A stretch of 64,000 bases of DNA, taken from contig JADGDE010000005.1 in assembly GCA_016745035.1 (NCBI GenBank), forward strand, positions 155,032-219,031, written 5' to 3'. This DNA comes from Thiotrichales bacterium (lineage in GTDB: Bacteria > Pseudomonadota > Gammaproteobacteria > Beggiatoales > Beggiatoaceae). This document shows, piece by piece, positions 46,498 through 55,680 of this stretch (its first letter is position 1; every line of letters starts with the position of its first letter). Position numbers and translations under genes: made by a program. Under the pieces are notes generated by a model, which was not told the DNA's origin, ran no database searches, and saw only the letters and a program-made list of their open reading frames with translations.

Positions 46498-48399
46498 ATG
46501 AGTAATGAAAAACAAACCATTGATTTTCAAACCGAAGTAAAACAACTGCTTAACTTAGTTATCCATTCTCTCTACAGCAACAAAGAAATTTTCTTGAGAG
46601 AATTGGTCTCTAATGCCTCTGATGCCGCTGATAAATTGCGTTTTGAAGCTTTGGGTAATGATGCTTTATATGAAGGCGACAGCGACCTTAAAATCTGGGT
46701 TGATGCAGATAAAGACGCGCGTACCGTCACCATTCGTGATAATGGTATCGGCATGACCCGCGATGAAGTCATCGAACATATCGGCACGATTGCCAAGTCA
46801 GGCACCAAAGAGTTTTTCAATAAACTCACTGGCGACCAAAGCAAAGACAGCCAATTAATCGGTCAATTCGGGGTGGGTTTTTATTCAAGCTTCATCATTG
46901 CCGATAAAGTCACCCTTTATACCCGTAAAGCTGGGGCTGCTAGCAACGAAGGCGTGTGCTGGGAATCGCAAGGTTTGGGCGAATTTACCATTGAAGACAT
47001 CGAGCGCCAAAATCACGGTACAGAAGTCGTCCTGCATTTAAAAGAAGAGGAAGATGAATTTTTAGAAGATTATCGTCTGCAAGGCATTATCCGCAAATAT
47101 TCTGATCACATCGTCCTGCCGGTGGTGATGAAAGAAGTCAGCCAAGACGAGGAAACCGAAGAAACGGTTATTGAAGAAAAAACCATCAATAACACCGAAG
47201 CGCTGTGGCAACGTAACAAATCGGACATCAGTGAAGAAGAATATACCGAGTTTTATAAAACCCTCTCGCACGACTTTGATGCGCCTTTATTAAACTTACA
47301 CAACCGTGTTGAAGGCACTCAAGAATATACCTCTTTGATTTATATCCCCGCCCGCGCACCGTTTGATTTGTGGGACAGAAATAACCGCCACGGCGTGAAA
47401 CTCTATGTGCGTCGCGTTTTCATTATGGACGATGCTGAGCAACTGTTACCGCCTTATTTGCGTTTTGTTCGCGGTGTTATCGACAGCAGCAGCTTGCCTT
47501 TGAACGTCTCTCGCGAAATTCTGCAAAACAATAAACAAATCGACGGCATTCGTGGCGGCACGGTGAAAAAAATCCTTGGCGCACTCTCTAGCTTGGCGAA
47601 GAAAGATGCAGAAAAATACGCGACATTCTGGAAAGAATTTGGTCGAGTGTTGAAAGAAGGCGTGTTAGACGACATGGCCAACCGCGAAAAAATCGCTAAA
47701 TTACTGCGTTTTTCAACCTCCCACGATGACAACGAAACCCCAGCGATTGCTTTGACTGAATACGTTGAGCGGATGCAAGAAGGGCAAGATAAAATCTATT
47801 ACATCACCGCAGAGAACTTTGCGGCGGCGAAAAACAGCCCTCATATCGAAATCTTCCGCAAAAAAGGCATTGAAGTTTTATTACTCACCGACCAAATTGA
47901 TGAGTGGATGATTTCTCACTTGAGTGAATTTGATGGCAAACCACTGCAATCCATTACCAAAGGTGATTTGGACTTAGGCGGTTTGGATGACGAAAAAGAA
48001 GCCGAAGAAAATAAAGCCAAAGATGAGGAATTCAAACCTTTAATCGAACGCTTGCAAGGCGCTTTAGAAGACAAAGTCAAAGAAGTCAAAGTCAGCCAAC
48101 GCTTAACCAGCTCACCTGCGTGTTTAGTGGCAGATGCCAGCGGTATGGATGCCAATATGGAGCGCATTTTACGCGCATCTGGGCAAGAAATCCCTAGCAG
48201 TAAGCCCGTATTAGAAATTAATGCAGAACACCCACTGCTAGCAAAAATCCAAGCAGAGGAAAATGAAGACAACTTCAAAGAATGGGGTTGTTTCTTATTT
48301 GACCAAGCCCTATTAAGCGAAGGCGGTCAATTAGAAGATCCCGCAGGTTTTGTTAATCGTCTGAATAAAATATTATTAGACGCAGAAAAAGCCGCGTAA
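46498..48399 (+). CDS. htpG: Chaperone HtpG (Hsp90)
   Basis: 633 residues from the ATG at 46498 (AGGAGT upstream); the longer frame from 46456 begins with an unusual MHHMHHTES and is less likely. GHKL ATPase motifs are [35 protein letters not shown] and [12 protein letters not shown]. The middle domain ([19 protein letters not shown]) and the C-terminal dimerisation domain are complete. Cytosolic Hsp90 that remodels client proteins with DnaK. Confidence 0.98.
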   Translation: MSNEKQTIDFQTEVKQLLNLVIHSLYSNKEIFLRELVSNASDAADKLRFEALGNDALYEGDSDLKIWVDADKDARTVTIRDNGIGMTRDEVIEHIGTIAKSGTKEFFNKLTGDQSKDSQLIGQFGVGFYSSFIIADKVTLYTRKAGAASNEGVCWESQGLGEFTIEDIERQNHGTEVVLHLKEEEDEFLEDYRLQGIIRKYSDHIVLPVVMKEVSQDEETEETVIEEKTINNTEALWQRNKSDISEEEYTEFYKTLSHDFDAPLLNLHNRVEGTQEYTSLIYIPARAPFDLWDRNNRHGVKLYVRRVFIMDDAEQLLPPYLRFVRGVIDSSSLPLNVSREILQNNKQIDGIRGGTVKKILGALSSLAKKDAEKYATFWKEFGRVLKEGVLDDMANREKIAKLLRFSTSHDDNETPAIALTEYVERMQEGQDKIYYITAENFAAAKNSPHIEIFRKKGIEVLLLTDQIDEWMISHLSEFDGKPLQSITKGDLDLGGLDDEKEAEENKAKDEEFKPLIERLQGALEDKVKEVKVSQRLTSSPACLVADASGMDANMERILRASGQEIPSSKPVLEINAEHPLLAKIQAEENEDNFKEWGCFLFDQALLSEGGQLEDPAGFVNRLNKILLDAEKAA

Positions 48400-48407
48400 A
48401 CCCATAG

Positions 48408-48436
48408 AGCCGTAGCACTGCTACGGCTTTATTTTG
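48408..48436 (+). terminator. REP-like hairpin acting as htpG terminator
   Basis: AGCCGTAGC (48408-48416) pairs with GCTACGGCT (48420-48428) over ACT, followed by TTATTTT. It is the same palindrome as at 2611-2633. It overlaps the end of the convergent rloB gene. Confidence 0.7.
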
Positions 48437-49145
48437 CGACCAAACATAAACGCATCAATAATTTATGTTGCTCAAAACCAAGCTTTTGAGGTGACTCGCT
48501 CTTAATTGCGCTGAGATATTCAATGACTTTGTGCAATTGGGTTGAAGGATTCCAGTCGCTTTCAGAGTCTTTTAAGTGAAATGCTTCAATCTTATACGCG
48601 TTGCTAATCGCCTCAACTTGCTTGGGTTTTAACAATTCGTCATACACTTGTTTTGAAATATCTGATTTCTCATATGATGGCAAATCTTGTTTCAGTTCTC
48701 GCTCCATTTGATAACAAGGTGATTTTTTAGCTTTGCTAACAAATTGCTTGGTACTATAGCGAAAGTGTAATAGCAACCAATATTCAAAGCAGGGAAAAGA
48801 AGCGGCGACCAAGCATTGGTTACTTTTTGCTTTTATTAAAGCTTCTTGATATGTTGGGTGCGTATCACGATCAATGATACAAATCACACTGTCATATACG
48901 TCTTTGGCTTTTTGGGCGGCTTTTGCCTCTTTAATAGCATAATCTACGACGCTAATAGGTGCACTGCCACATTCTTCACCAATAATTTTTATATTGGCTG
49001 TATTCAGTTTAAGTGCATCGCAAACAAGCTGAAAATAATCCGGCGTGCTCTTTGAGTCTTCACAAACCAACAACACCTTATCATAAGGCTCTCTTTTTGC
49101 CTTATTACGTTTGTCTTTCCCTGATGGCTTCGGCGTTCTTGCCAT
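48429..49145 (-). CDS. rloB: RloB/AbiLii-like protein (Toprim-type nuclease candidate)
   Basis: 238 residues. The basic N-terminus (KDKRNKAKREP) leads into VLLVCEDSKSTPDYF, where Glu29 fits the Toprim glutamate, and CIIDRDTHPTYQEA carries the DxD pair. SFPCFEYWLLLHF is typical of RloB. RloB proteins pair with the RloA ATPase and correspond to AbiLii of the lactococcal abortive-infection system AbiL. It starts 5 bases after rloA, so both are co-transcribed. Confidence 0.88.
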   Translation of the reverse strand: MARTPKPSGKDKRNKAKREPYDKVLLVCEDSKSTPDYFQLVCDALKLNTANIKIIGEECGSAPISVVDYAIKEAKAAQKAKDVYDSVICIIDRDTHPTYQEALIKAKSNQCLVAASFPCFEYWLLLHFRYSTKQFVSKAKKSPCYQMERELKQDLPSYEKSDISKQVYDELLKPKQVEAISNAYKIEAFHLKDSESDWNPSTQLHKVIEYLSAIKSESPQKLGFEQHKLLMRLCLVAK

Positions 49146-49150
49146 GATAA

Positions 49151-50422
49151 TTACTCAAATAATTGGCTAATATAAGGCAATGCCCCATAGCGACCTTGCA
49201 AATAATTTTTTTGTAAAGCTTCACTTTTGCGCGGTTTAAAATCACTTAAGGGATACAGTGCTGAATTTTGATTTTTATCTTTTTCAATAAACCACACCTG
49301 ATCACGACGTAACAAGTCTTTGTCCAAGACACTGGTATCATGGGTGGTAAAAATGAGTTGGGCATGATTAGGATTATACTTGGCGCTATTAAACAGAGAG
49401 ACTAAATGGCGCAATAATGTCGGATGCAAACTGTCATTAAGCTCATCAACCAGTAAAACATAGCCTTTTTCTAACACTTTTTGCCATATGCCTGCGATTT
49501 CAAAAATACGCTGTGTACCATCTGATTCTTCATCGGTTTTTAAACTAAAAGTTTCCCCCGATTCAGTGGAATGGACGAATTTGATTTTAACTTGCTTCAG
49601 AGGGCTATCGTTATCATTTGTATCTTGCAGTTTTTGCCATAGCTGTTTTCGTACGGCTATTGGCAAGTCATCTGACAAATCAGCAAAAGTCATTTCTTTT
49701 TCCGTGTGTTCTAATGCCGAAATACTAAAATCAGCCATATTTAGGAAATCTAAAATTGTTTGTTGTCCTTGTTCTTCTTCACAAACTTTAAGCGTATTGA
49801 CAGGACTAATAGTCGTACTTTTCCCTCCTATCAAATTAAATTGAAACCAAGTTAAAATTTGTTTGAATTGAGTGCTATTAAGCTGTGCTGCGGTTGAGAC
49901 AAACAAAGCATTATTACGGGTTGAGCGTTGCCAAAGGGCTTTATCACCTTTGACTTGTGTAGGGTTGATATACCAAGGCTTTTCTTGATCATTTATATCC
50001 CGCAATAGCCATGTTTGTGCACGGTTTTTCGGACTCACGAATAACCATTCTTCAATTATTTTTTCTTTGGTGACACTAAAACCATATTGATAGCGGATAT
50101 TTTCAGAGATAAAAATCACTTCAAACTCGGTCGGCTCATCGGTGGCTAAAGCATGTGGCACAATGCTTTTAATCGTTTGCCCTTCCTGCCCACGGTCGGC
50201 CGAATTTAACACCAAATCTCGCATCACTCTCATGGCTTTGATAAGATTACTCTTGCCTGATGCATTTGCACCATAGATAACAGCACAGGGTAAAAAACGC
50301 ACCGCTTTAGCACTTTTAAAGGTATTGCCGTCTCGTAACTCAGCACTGTTATCCGCTACCATGCTTAGGCTTTGTTTTTCGCGGATTGAACGGTAGTTCG
50401 TCACGCTAAATTCGATTAACAT
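49151..50422 (-). CDS. rloA: RloA/AbiLi-like AAA ATPase
   Basis: 423 residues, ABC/SMC-like AAA_15/21 ATPase. The N-terminus IEFSVTNYRSIREKQSLSM is typical; Walker A is GANASGKSNL (51-60), signature and Walker B regions SDGTQRIFEIAG and VLLVDELNDSLHP, with the switch histidine in FTTHDTSVLD. It probably senses phage infection and licenses the RloB nuclease. The pair is complete and follows no mobility genes, but lies next to a REP-like repeat and an AT-rich island. Confidence 0.9.
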   Translation of the reverse strand: MLIEFSVTNYRSIREKQSLSMVADNSAELRDGNTFKSAKAVRFLPCAVIYGANASGKSNLIKAMRVMRDLVLNSADRGQEGQTIKSIVPHALATDEPTEFEVIFISENIRYQYGFSVTKEKIIEEWLFVSPKNRAQTWLLRDINDQEKPWYINPTQVKGDKALWQRSTRNNALFVSTAAQLNSTQFKQILTWFQFNLIGGKSTTISPVNTLKVCEEEQGQQTILDFLNMADFSISALEHTEKEMTFADLSDDLPIAVRKQLWQKLQDTNDNDSPLKQVKIKFVHSTESGETFSLKTDEESDGTQRIFEIAGIWQKVLEKGYVLLVDELNDSLHPTLLRHLVSLFNSAKYNPNHAQLIFTTHDTSVLDKDLLRRDQVWFIEKDKNQNSALYPLSDFKPRKSEALQKNYLQGRYGALPYISQLFE

Positions 50423-50651
50423 AATTAGATTTCACTATCGATTTTAACTAGTTTTTTGCATAAAAATTGCAAAATATCAAATTTATTAATATACAACAAG
50501 CCTTTTTGAAGCATTTCTCATCTAACAGTGATTTCAATATTCGACATTTTAGTCTGGGGTTTTATTCCCCGCTGTATTTGCTGAGCAACTCACATCTTGT
50601 CTTCTCTTGCCAATCAGGCATAATAAATCGCTTCTCACCAAGGAGTTTTAT

Positions 50652-51161
50652 ATGAAAATTGTGAGTTTTATACTCTTAAGCAGTTTAAGCAGCACTTTGA
50701 TGGCTGCTGATTTTAGTGCTCAGTTAGCTGATGAGGCTTGGGATGGCAAAATGATTCCCAAAGGACAACAGTGTCAAAAATTTAAAGGTGAGCAACCCGC
50801 CACACCGGCTTTAAAAATCAGTGGTATTCCGGCAGGCACGAATATGCTAGAAATGGCTTATAGTGATAGAGATTATGAACCGATGAATAATGGCGGGCAC
50901 GGACGGGTGGGTATGGCTTTAAATCACGCCCACGACAGCATTGATGTGCCTGCAATCGCTGGACACAGTTTTGATTTACCCACAGGCTTTTTAAGCATTG
51001 AAGCACATCGTAATCCTAAGTGGGATAAAGCCGGTACTTATATGCCGCCTTGTTCTGGTGGTAAGGGACATGCGTATTATGTCACGGTCAAAGCGTTACA
51101 ATTTGATGGTAACAGCGCGAAAACCTTAGCTGAAACCCTTGTCGAAATCGGCAAATATTAA
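50652..51161 (+). CDS. Secreted small protein, possibly PEBP-like
   Basis: 169 residues from the ATG at 50652 (AAGGAG upstream). Signal peptide MKIVSFILLSSLSSTLMA. The mature part includes PALKISGIPAGTNMLEMAYSD, GGHGRVGMALNH and YMPPCSGGKGHAYYVTVKAL, which resemble the order of conserved segments in phosphatidylethanolamine-binding (YbhB-like) proteins but with the metal-site residues not clearly conserved. Two Cys could form a disulphide. Function unknown. It precedes plsC by 20 bases. Confidence 0.6.
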   Translation: MKIVSFILLSSLSSTLMAADFSAQLADEAWDGKMIPKGQQCQKFKGEQPATPALKISGIPAGTNMLEMAYSDRDYEPMNNGGHGRVGMALNHAHDSIDVPAIAGHSFDLPTGFLSIEAHRNPKWDKAGTYMPPCSGGKGHAYYVTVKALQFDGNSAKTLAETLVEIGKY

Positions 51162-51181
51162 TCAGGCGATGGGACTTTAGT

Positions 51182-51805
51182 ATGAGTACCAAGCAAACGC
51201 GCCCACATTCATCGGCAAACTGGGGTAAAAGCTGGATTAATATGGTGCAAAGCTTATTAGCTCGTTTTTGTTGGCGTTTGCATCACTATAAGCCCCCGCT
51301 GGTTAAGCTACCCAAAGATCAAGGCGTGGTGGTCGTCGCTAATCATATTTCTGGTTTAGATCCCATTTTAATGGTGCTTGCTTGCGATCGCCCCCTACGC
51401 TTTTTGATCGCTAAAGAAGAATATGAGCGTTTTGGTTTGCAATGGTTTTTTAAACAAATTGGCTGTATTCCCGTTGATAGACGTGCTCGCCCAGAAGTGG
51501 CGTTATGGGCTGCTAAAAGAGCTTTAGCCGCAGGCGAAGCGATTGCTTTGTTTCCACAAGGAAAAATTCACACAGAGACACAACAACCGCCATTAAAAAA
51601 AGGCGCAGCATGGTTAGCGATGCAAGGTGCTTATCCGGTTGTGCCTTTGCATATCCGTGGCGTTGCAGGGGTGGGGAAAACCTTAGGTGCGATTGTCACG
51701 CCCAGTCCTCAAGCAGAGCTGATTGCTCACCCTCCGTTACAATGTCAGCAAGATAGTAAACATTGTTTAGCACAAATGCAGCAACAAATTTTATCCGCAA
51801 ACTAA
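51182..51805 (+). CDS. plsC: 1-acyl-sn-glycerol-3-phosphate acyltransferase (PlsC family)
   Basis: 207 residues. The HX4D motif is NHISGLDP, the second block is GCIPVDRRAR, and the third FPQGKIHTE replaces the common FPEGT. A final block VVPLHIRGVAG is present. The enzyme acylates lysophosphatidate at the inner membrane; the FPQG variant suggests a paralogue with other acyl or lipid specificity. Probably co-transcribed with the upstream secreted protein. Confidence 0.87.
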   Translation: MSTKQTRPHSSANWGKSWINMVQSLLARFCWRLHHYKPPLVKLPKDQGVVVVANHISGLDPILMVLACDRPLRFLIAKEEYERFGLQWFFKQIGCIPVDRRARPEVALWAAKRALAAGEAIALFPQGKIHTETQQPPLKKGAAWLAMQGAYPVVPLHIRGVAGVGKTLGAIVTPSPQAELIAHPPLQCQQDSKHCLAQMQQQILSAN

Positions 51806-51878
51806 ATTTATTCATATCAATATGAAACGCAAATGCGATAAGATATTCTCAAAAACTTAATACACACTTTGAGGAATT

Positions 51879-52424
51879 ATGATGTTATTGCGCCCTTCTT
51901 TAATCGTTATTGCTTGTCTTTGCCTTCCATTACCCGTGAGTGCCAGTGATAATACGGCAACGAATTTAGCCACAGAAGACAATACCCGCGTTGATCATTC
52001 TGAAGCCTCGATGCTGAGGCTATCCAATGATATTGCTAGCATGTCGGATCAAATAGGCAAGATGGCTGATCGCATTGGGAATATGGCAGATAAAATGTTA
52101 GAAGTTCAACAAATGCAGAGCGAAAATTTTGCTAAAACTCAAGAAGCGATGCTGGAAGTGATGAAAATGATGAATACGCAAATGCAAACGACGCAGCAAT
52201 TGCTCAACTTATTTTTGACTGGTAATGCTCAAATGCCAATGGGCGGAGGGCAGGGTTCAGGGACAGAAAAACCAAGCACGACAACAGAAACCACAAGTAG
52301 CAGTCATGCTGGTACAACAGAAAAAACTGCACCAACAACCGCCCCTCAAGCTGCTACATCACCAGCGTTGCAAGCGCCTCAAGCCGCGCAGCTTACCATG
52401 CCAAATGCCTATCGTCCTTATTAG
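51879..52424 (+). CDS. Secreted coiled-coil protein with low-complexity tail
   Basis: 181 residues with TGAGGAATT before the ATG. Signal peptide to about residue 23 (VSAS). Residues 45-110 form a Met-rich coiled coil with heptads (DIASMSDQIGKMADRIGNMADKM as consecutive segments). The rest is Thr/Ser/Gln/Ala/Pro-rich and probably disordered. No family recognised. Its stop abuts a MITE-like element. Confidence 0.7.
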   Translation: MMLLRPSLIVIACLCLPLPVSASDNTATNLATEDNTRVDHSEASMLRLSNDIASMSDQIGKMADRIGNMADKMLEVQQMQSENFAKTQEAMLEVMKMMNTQMQTTQQLLNLFLTGNAQMPMGGGQGSGTEKPSTTTETTSSSHAGTTEKTAPTTAPQAATSPALQAPQAAQLTMPNAYRPY

Positions 52425-52518
52425 CTGATGTTAAGTTGCTTTAATGGTATTTAGCCGTGTAGCAATGGCGATTTTTTTACCTTTTGGGGTATTGAGAAGC
52501 CTTTGCGTAATATCAGTT
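52425..52518. mobile_element. MITE-like element, copy F (reverse orientation)
   Basis: 94 bp. TGATGTTA (52426-52433) at the left and GTAATATCAG at the right; inside, GGTATTTAGCCGTGTAGCAATGGCG and GAGAAGCCTTTGCGT are shared with copies G and I. It fills exactly the gap between two convergent stop codons, and its flanks CTTATTA/TAATAAG extend the inverted repeat, so it may serve as a bidirectional terminator. Confidence 0.8.
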
Positions 52519-54400
52519 AATAAGCAGCCATTGCAGCAATATTAAGGAACTCAAGCAATGGTCCTACAGGGACAATCTGCTCACCATACAAAGGTGGGCT
52601 ATAAATATACACCCCGGCATCCTGTTGGTTTAAACCTAAATACAGATTACTTTGAGGATAAAAACGCACTTGGTAGACATCAATGTTTAAGTCCTCTGTA
52701 TTAGTTGTTGGAAATAATGCGGGGTATTTATTTTCTGCCCACATTAACACCCGTTGCCAATCGCTGAGGCTGTTGCTTGGCGGTTCTGGTTCAGGATCCG
52801 TCGGTGTGATAGGCGTTGTCTCCCCTTGAGCAATGTTTAAGAGATAATAATTTCCAACTAAAGCGCTATTATCTGCGGCAAAGAAAGATAATTTTTGTTC
52901 TCCAGCTTGGCGTAAATCACAGCTAAAAGAGCGCGTTGAGGCAGAACCTGTCCCCGTTTCTAAGCATTGCACTTCACCCAAACTTAAATACATGCCTGCG
53001 GGTAAAAACTTACCATTAATATTGACCTCGATGCGTTGCCCGGTTTCCAATTTACCGCTGTAGCTCAGACCTGAGATGCTAGCAGCATCGGCAGCTCTAA
53101 TTTCAAACGAGTAAAACAAGCCCGAAACAGGCAAACCATTCGCGCCTAAAAATTCGAGTTTTTGTACACCTGCTTGCTGTAAAGTACAAGCAAAAGTACG
53201 GCTATTAGCATTGCCTTGCCCTGTTTCTAAACAGATACCATTGCCACTGAGCGCTAATTGCATTCCCGCAGGTAAATAACTGCCTAATACGGTAATACTG
53301 ACTTGATTACCAACACTAAAATCGCCTTGACGTTGAATTGAGGCAATGTCGATAATTTGTTTTAAGGAGTCGATGTCTGGTGCAGGTGTGCTGGGATCGC
53401 GGATTAGGCTTTCGTTTAAACCGCCGAGTTGTAAGCTCGCCCGCCCACCAGTGGCTTCCCAAAAATTGTAGTAATAGCTACCATCATCGCCTTGAAGACT
53501 GAAATTACTGGCAATGCGATCTGCTTCTTGCCATTGTTCAGTGCTTAAGTCAGCCGTACTAAAAACCACAAATAAGGCTCGAAAAGCTTTTTGGGCGCTG
53601 TTGAAATCCGGTTGACGTACGCCTTGTTCAGCAGTAATGGTATCCATGCTGTAAATATCAAAACCATCGGCAATAAAACCTGATCTATCGGGCAACCATT
53701 CAGGATTGGTGGCGACATAAATATCAGGTACTTCAGTGGCGGGAATCAATCCCATTAAGTACAGTTCAAAAGCAGAATAGGGAATCGCATTGCCACCGTT
53801 AGCAAATGTACCAAAACTGCTTTTATCGCTAATACTGGCTTTATATGTATTATCATCAAGCAAGGTTAAGGTATCGTAATCAAAGCCACCTAATTGTCCA
53901 CCCACACTGGAAAAGCCCCAATGTGCTGAAACCGTGGTAGGCAAAATATCATTACCCCAGCGGTGCATGAGTTCATGTAAAGCCGGACCATTTTCTAAAG
54001 CGTTGCGATAGGGAAAATGAATAATGCCTTGTAAACGCCCAGCAGAACCATAGCGTTGACTTTGGTCTTGTAAACGCTCACCTATGCCTTCAACATCGTT
54101 TTTAATCGGGGAATAACGGCCATAATAGCTTGTTTCGGCAATCGCTCCAGCCGCTTGAATACTGTCTTCATTGTGGGTGAAAAAAATAAAATCAAAATCA
54201 TCTTTGAAGTAGTAGTACAAAAAATGGCTTAAGTTTTCTATATCATTGTTTTCAAATTGTATATAACGTGCATATTCAGTCGTAGACACTTGGATATTGG
54301 CGACTTGCCCATTGGGATGGAGTTTTAATTCCCAAGCCAACACATGCACTGAATGCAAATAACAGCTAGTAAATAACAATAATTGGATTAAATTTTTCAT
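52517..54400 (-). CDS. Secreted zincin-like metallopeptidase with duplicated domains
   Basis: 627 residues. Signal peptide to about residue 22. The segment ALHELMHRWGND (about residue 145) contains HExxH, the zinc-binding motif of zincins, although no clear third ligand stands out. Two copies of an 85-residue beta domain follow (about 360-440 and 445-525), each with PAGMxLxLSG/GExxCLETGxGxAxTRxFxC. After a Pro/Glu linker, a C-terminal domain (WAENKYPALFP, VRFYPQSNLYLGL) resembles domains found on other bacterial secreted proteins. Likely extracellular; substrate unknown. Confidence 0.7.
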   Translation of the reverse strand: MKNLIQLLLFTSCYLHSVHVLAWELKLHPNGQVANIQVSTTEYARYIQFENNDIENLSHFLYYYFKDDFDFIFFTHNEDSIQAAGAIAETSYYGRYSPIKNDVEGIGERLQDQSQRYGSAGRLQGIIHFPYRNALENGPALHELMHRWGNDILPTTVSAHWGFSSVGGQLGGFDYDTLTLLDDNTYKASISDKSSFGTFANGGNAIPYSAFELYLMGLIPATEVPDIYVATNPEWLPDRSGFIADGFDIYSMDTITAEQGVRQPDFNSAQKAFRALFVVFSTADLSTEQWQEADRIASNFSLQGDDGSYYYNFWEATGGRASLQLGGLNESLIRDPSTPAPDIDSLKQIIDIASIQRQGDFSVGNQVSITVLGSYLPAGMQLALSGNGICLETGQGNANSRTFACTLQQAGVQKLEFLGANGLPVSGLFYSFEIRAADAASISGLSYSGKLETGQRIEVNINGKFLPAGMYLSLGEVQCLETGTGSASTRSFSCDLRQAGEQKLSFFAADNSALVGNYYLLNIAQGETTPITPTDPEPEPPSNSLSDWQRVLMWAENKYPALFPTTNTEDLNIDVYQVRFYPQSNLYLGLNQQDAGVYIYSPPLYGEQIVPVGPLLEFLNIAAMAAY

Positions 54401-54436
54401 TATCTTTTCCTAAATGGAGCAAATATTATATTTAAC

Positions 54437-54533
54437 TGATGTGGCGCACTAAGGTGCTTTTCTGCCTGCTTAGTGGTATTTAGCCGTGGAGCAATGGCGG
54501 TTTTTCTGATTAAAAACCTTTGCGTCACATCAG
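54437..54533. mobile_element. MITE-like element, copy G (reverse orientation)
   Basis: 97 bp with left TGATGTGGCGCACTAAGG and right CCTTTGCGTCACATCAG. It keeps CTTAGTGGTATTTAGCCGTGGAGCAATGGCGG. ATATTTAAC lies directly before it (54428-54436) and ATATTTAGC after it (54534-54542), a near-perfect 9-bp direct repeat. It lies between the zincin and DUF3301 genes. Confidence 0.85.
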
Positions 54534-54558
54534 ATATTTAGCTTATTGATCTGATAGT

Positions 54559-54900
54559 TTAACTGGGGTTGCTTTGTAATACTTTTTCATAAAAACCCGG
54601 CAGATGAATACCGACCACATGCTGGTTACGTAAATACACCTCACCTTGGTGACGTATTTCGCCATCGGTGGTGAAATCAAAATGATAGCAACGCTCAATT
54701 TGCCAAAAGGGGAAAGAAGCTGGTGGAGGTAATCTTTTAAAGTGCAAGCGATCTAAATTAATGCTGTCATCTAAAAGTTGCACTTGAAAGCGCCCACATA
54801 ATTGTTTGCCAGCGTGGCTAGCGATTTCACGACTATGGACACTATCCCACCAAAACCAGACAAAACCTAATAAGGTGAGAATTAATAAAATCTCTAGCAT
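54559..54900 (-). CDS. DUF3301 membrane-anchored protein
   Basis: 113 residues. One N-terminal membrane segment (LEILLILTLLGFVWFWWDSV) is followed by the conserved pattern ASHAGKQLCGRFQVQLLDDSI and ERCYHFDFTTDGE of DUF3301. Function unknown. The start codon overlaps the yajL stop by one base (TAATG), so the two are co-translated. Confidence 0.85.
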   Translation of the reverse strand: MLEILLILTLLGFVWFWWDSVHSREIASHAGKQLCGRFQVQLLDDSINLDRLHFKRLPPPASFPFWQIERCYHFDFTTDGEIRHQGEVYLRNQHVVGIHLPGFYEKVLQSNPS

Positions 54901-55451
54901 TAGAGGCGCACCAAACCTGCTTCCACCTCAGCACGTTTATTTTCACCTAATAAGACCGCAATCAAACTCAGGGCAAACTCCATTGCGGTGCCAGGGCTAC
55001 GAGAGGTGATGATTTTACCATCAATGACCACCGCTTGATCAAGACAGGCTGTGGTTTTAAGTCCCATGCTATCTAAAATACCCGGATAGCTGGTGGCGGA
55101 TTTACCATCGAGCAAGCCCGCGGTTGCCAACACTTTCGGCGCAGCGCAGATAGCAGCGGTTAAACCGCCTTTTTCAGCTTGGGCTTTGAGGAGTTTGTGA
55201 ATGCGCGAATCGGCATTGAGATAATCAGAACCCGGTAAACCACCGGGTAAAACAATCAAATCAAACTGCATATGCATGATTTCATCGAGGGTTTTATCGG
55301 CAAGCAAAACCACGCCGCGACTGGCGCGCACGGGCGTATCGTCTAAGCTGGCACTGATAACTTCAATACCAGCGCGGCGCAATAGATCAATAATGGTTAC
55401 CGCTTCTAATTCTTCACAGCTTTGCGCTAAAGGCACGAGCACACGAGGCAT
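54900..55451 (-). CDS. yajL: DJ-1/PfpI family protein YajL
   Basis: 183 residues. The nucleophile Cys is in AAICAAPKVLA (about residue 105), with the supporting Glu in SCEELEAVTIIDLLRRAG. LIVLPGGLPGSDYL is typical of the DJ-1 group. Members protect against oxidative and carbonyl stress as chaperone or deglycase-like enzymes; the exact activity is debated. Upstream of DUF3301 in one unit. Confidence 0.93.
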   Translation of the reverse strand: MPRVLVPLAQSCEELEAVTIIDLLRRAGIEVISASLDDTPVRASRGVVLLADKTLDEIMHMQFDLIVLPGGLPGSDYLNADSRIHKLLKAQAEKGGLTAAICAAPKVLATAGLLDGKSATSYPGILDSMGLKTTACLDQAVVIDGKIITSRSPGTAMEFALSLIAVLLGENKRAEVEAGLVRL

Positions 55452-55547
55452 GTTTTTCTCCTTATACTAGATTGCCAAAGTGTATGCGATTTAGCGCAAG
55501 CGTTCAATGTAAGTGAATTTCCTACATCAGGAACGGTATCACTGTTT

Positions 55548-55680
55548 ACTGATGTTACGTAAAGGCTTCTTTCTGTGCTTCAAGGGCACAGAAAACTGCC
55601 ATTACTCCACGGCTAAATATCACTAGGCAGGTAGAAAAGTACCTTGTTGTGGCAAATGAAGCTTAGTGCGTCACATCAGT
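55548..55680. mobile_element. MITE-like element, full-length copy H
   Basis: 133 bp, the same length as copy A. Ends ACTGATGTTACG (from 55548) and CGTCACATCAGT (to 55680). It holds the hairpin TTTCTGTGCTTCAAGGGCACAGAAA, the CCATTACTCCACGG block and GGCAGGTAGAAAAGTA. Its right end supplies the last codons and stop of the adjacent minus-strand gene. Confidence 0.88.

Noticed and set aside
48429..50422. Assignment of the RloAB pair as PARIS (AriA/AriB)
   Set aside because: The partner has RloB features (VLLVCEDSK, IDRDTHP), not those I would expect for the DUF4435 protein AriB.
50467..50655. 62-codon frame upstream of the secreted PEBP-like gene
   Set aside because: No ribosome site, AT-rich leader sequence, no recognisable protein.
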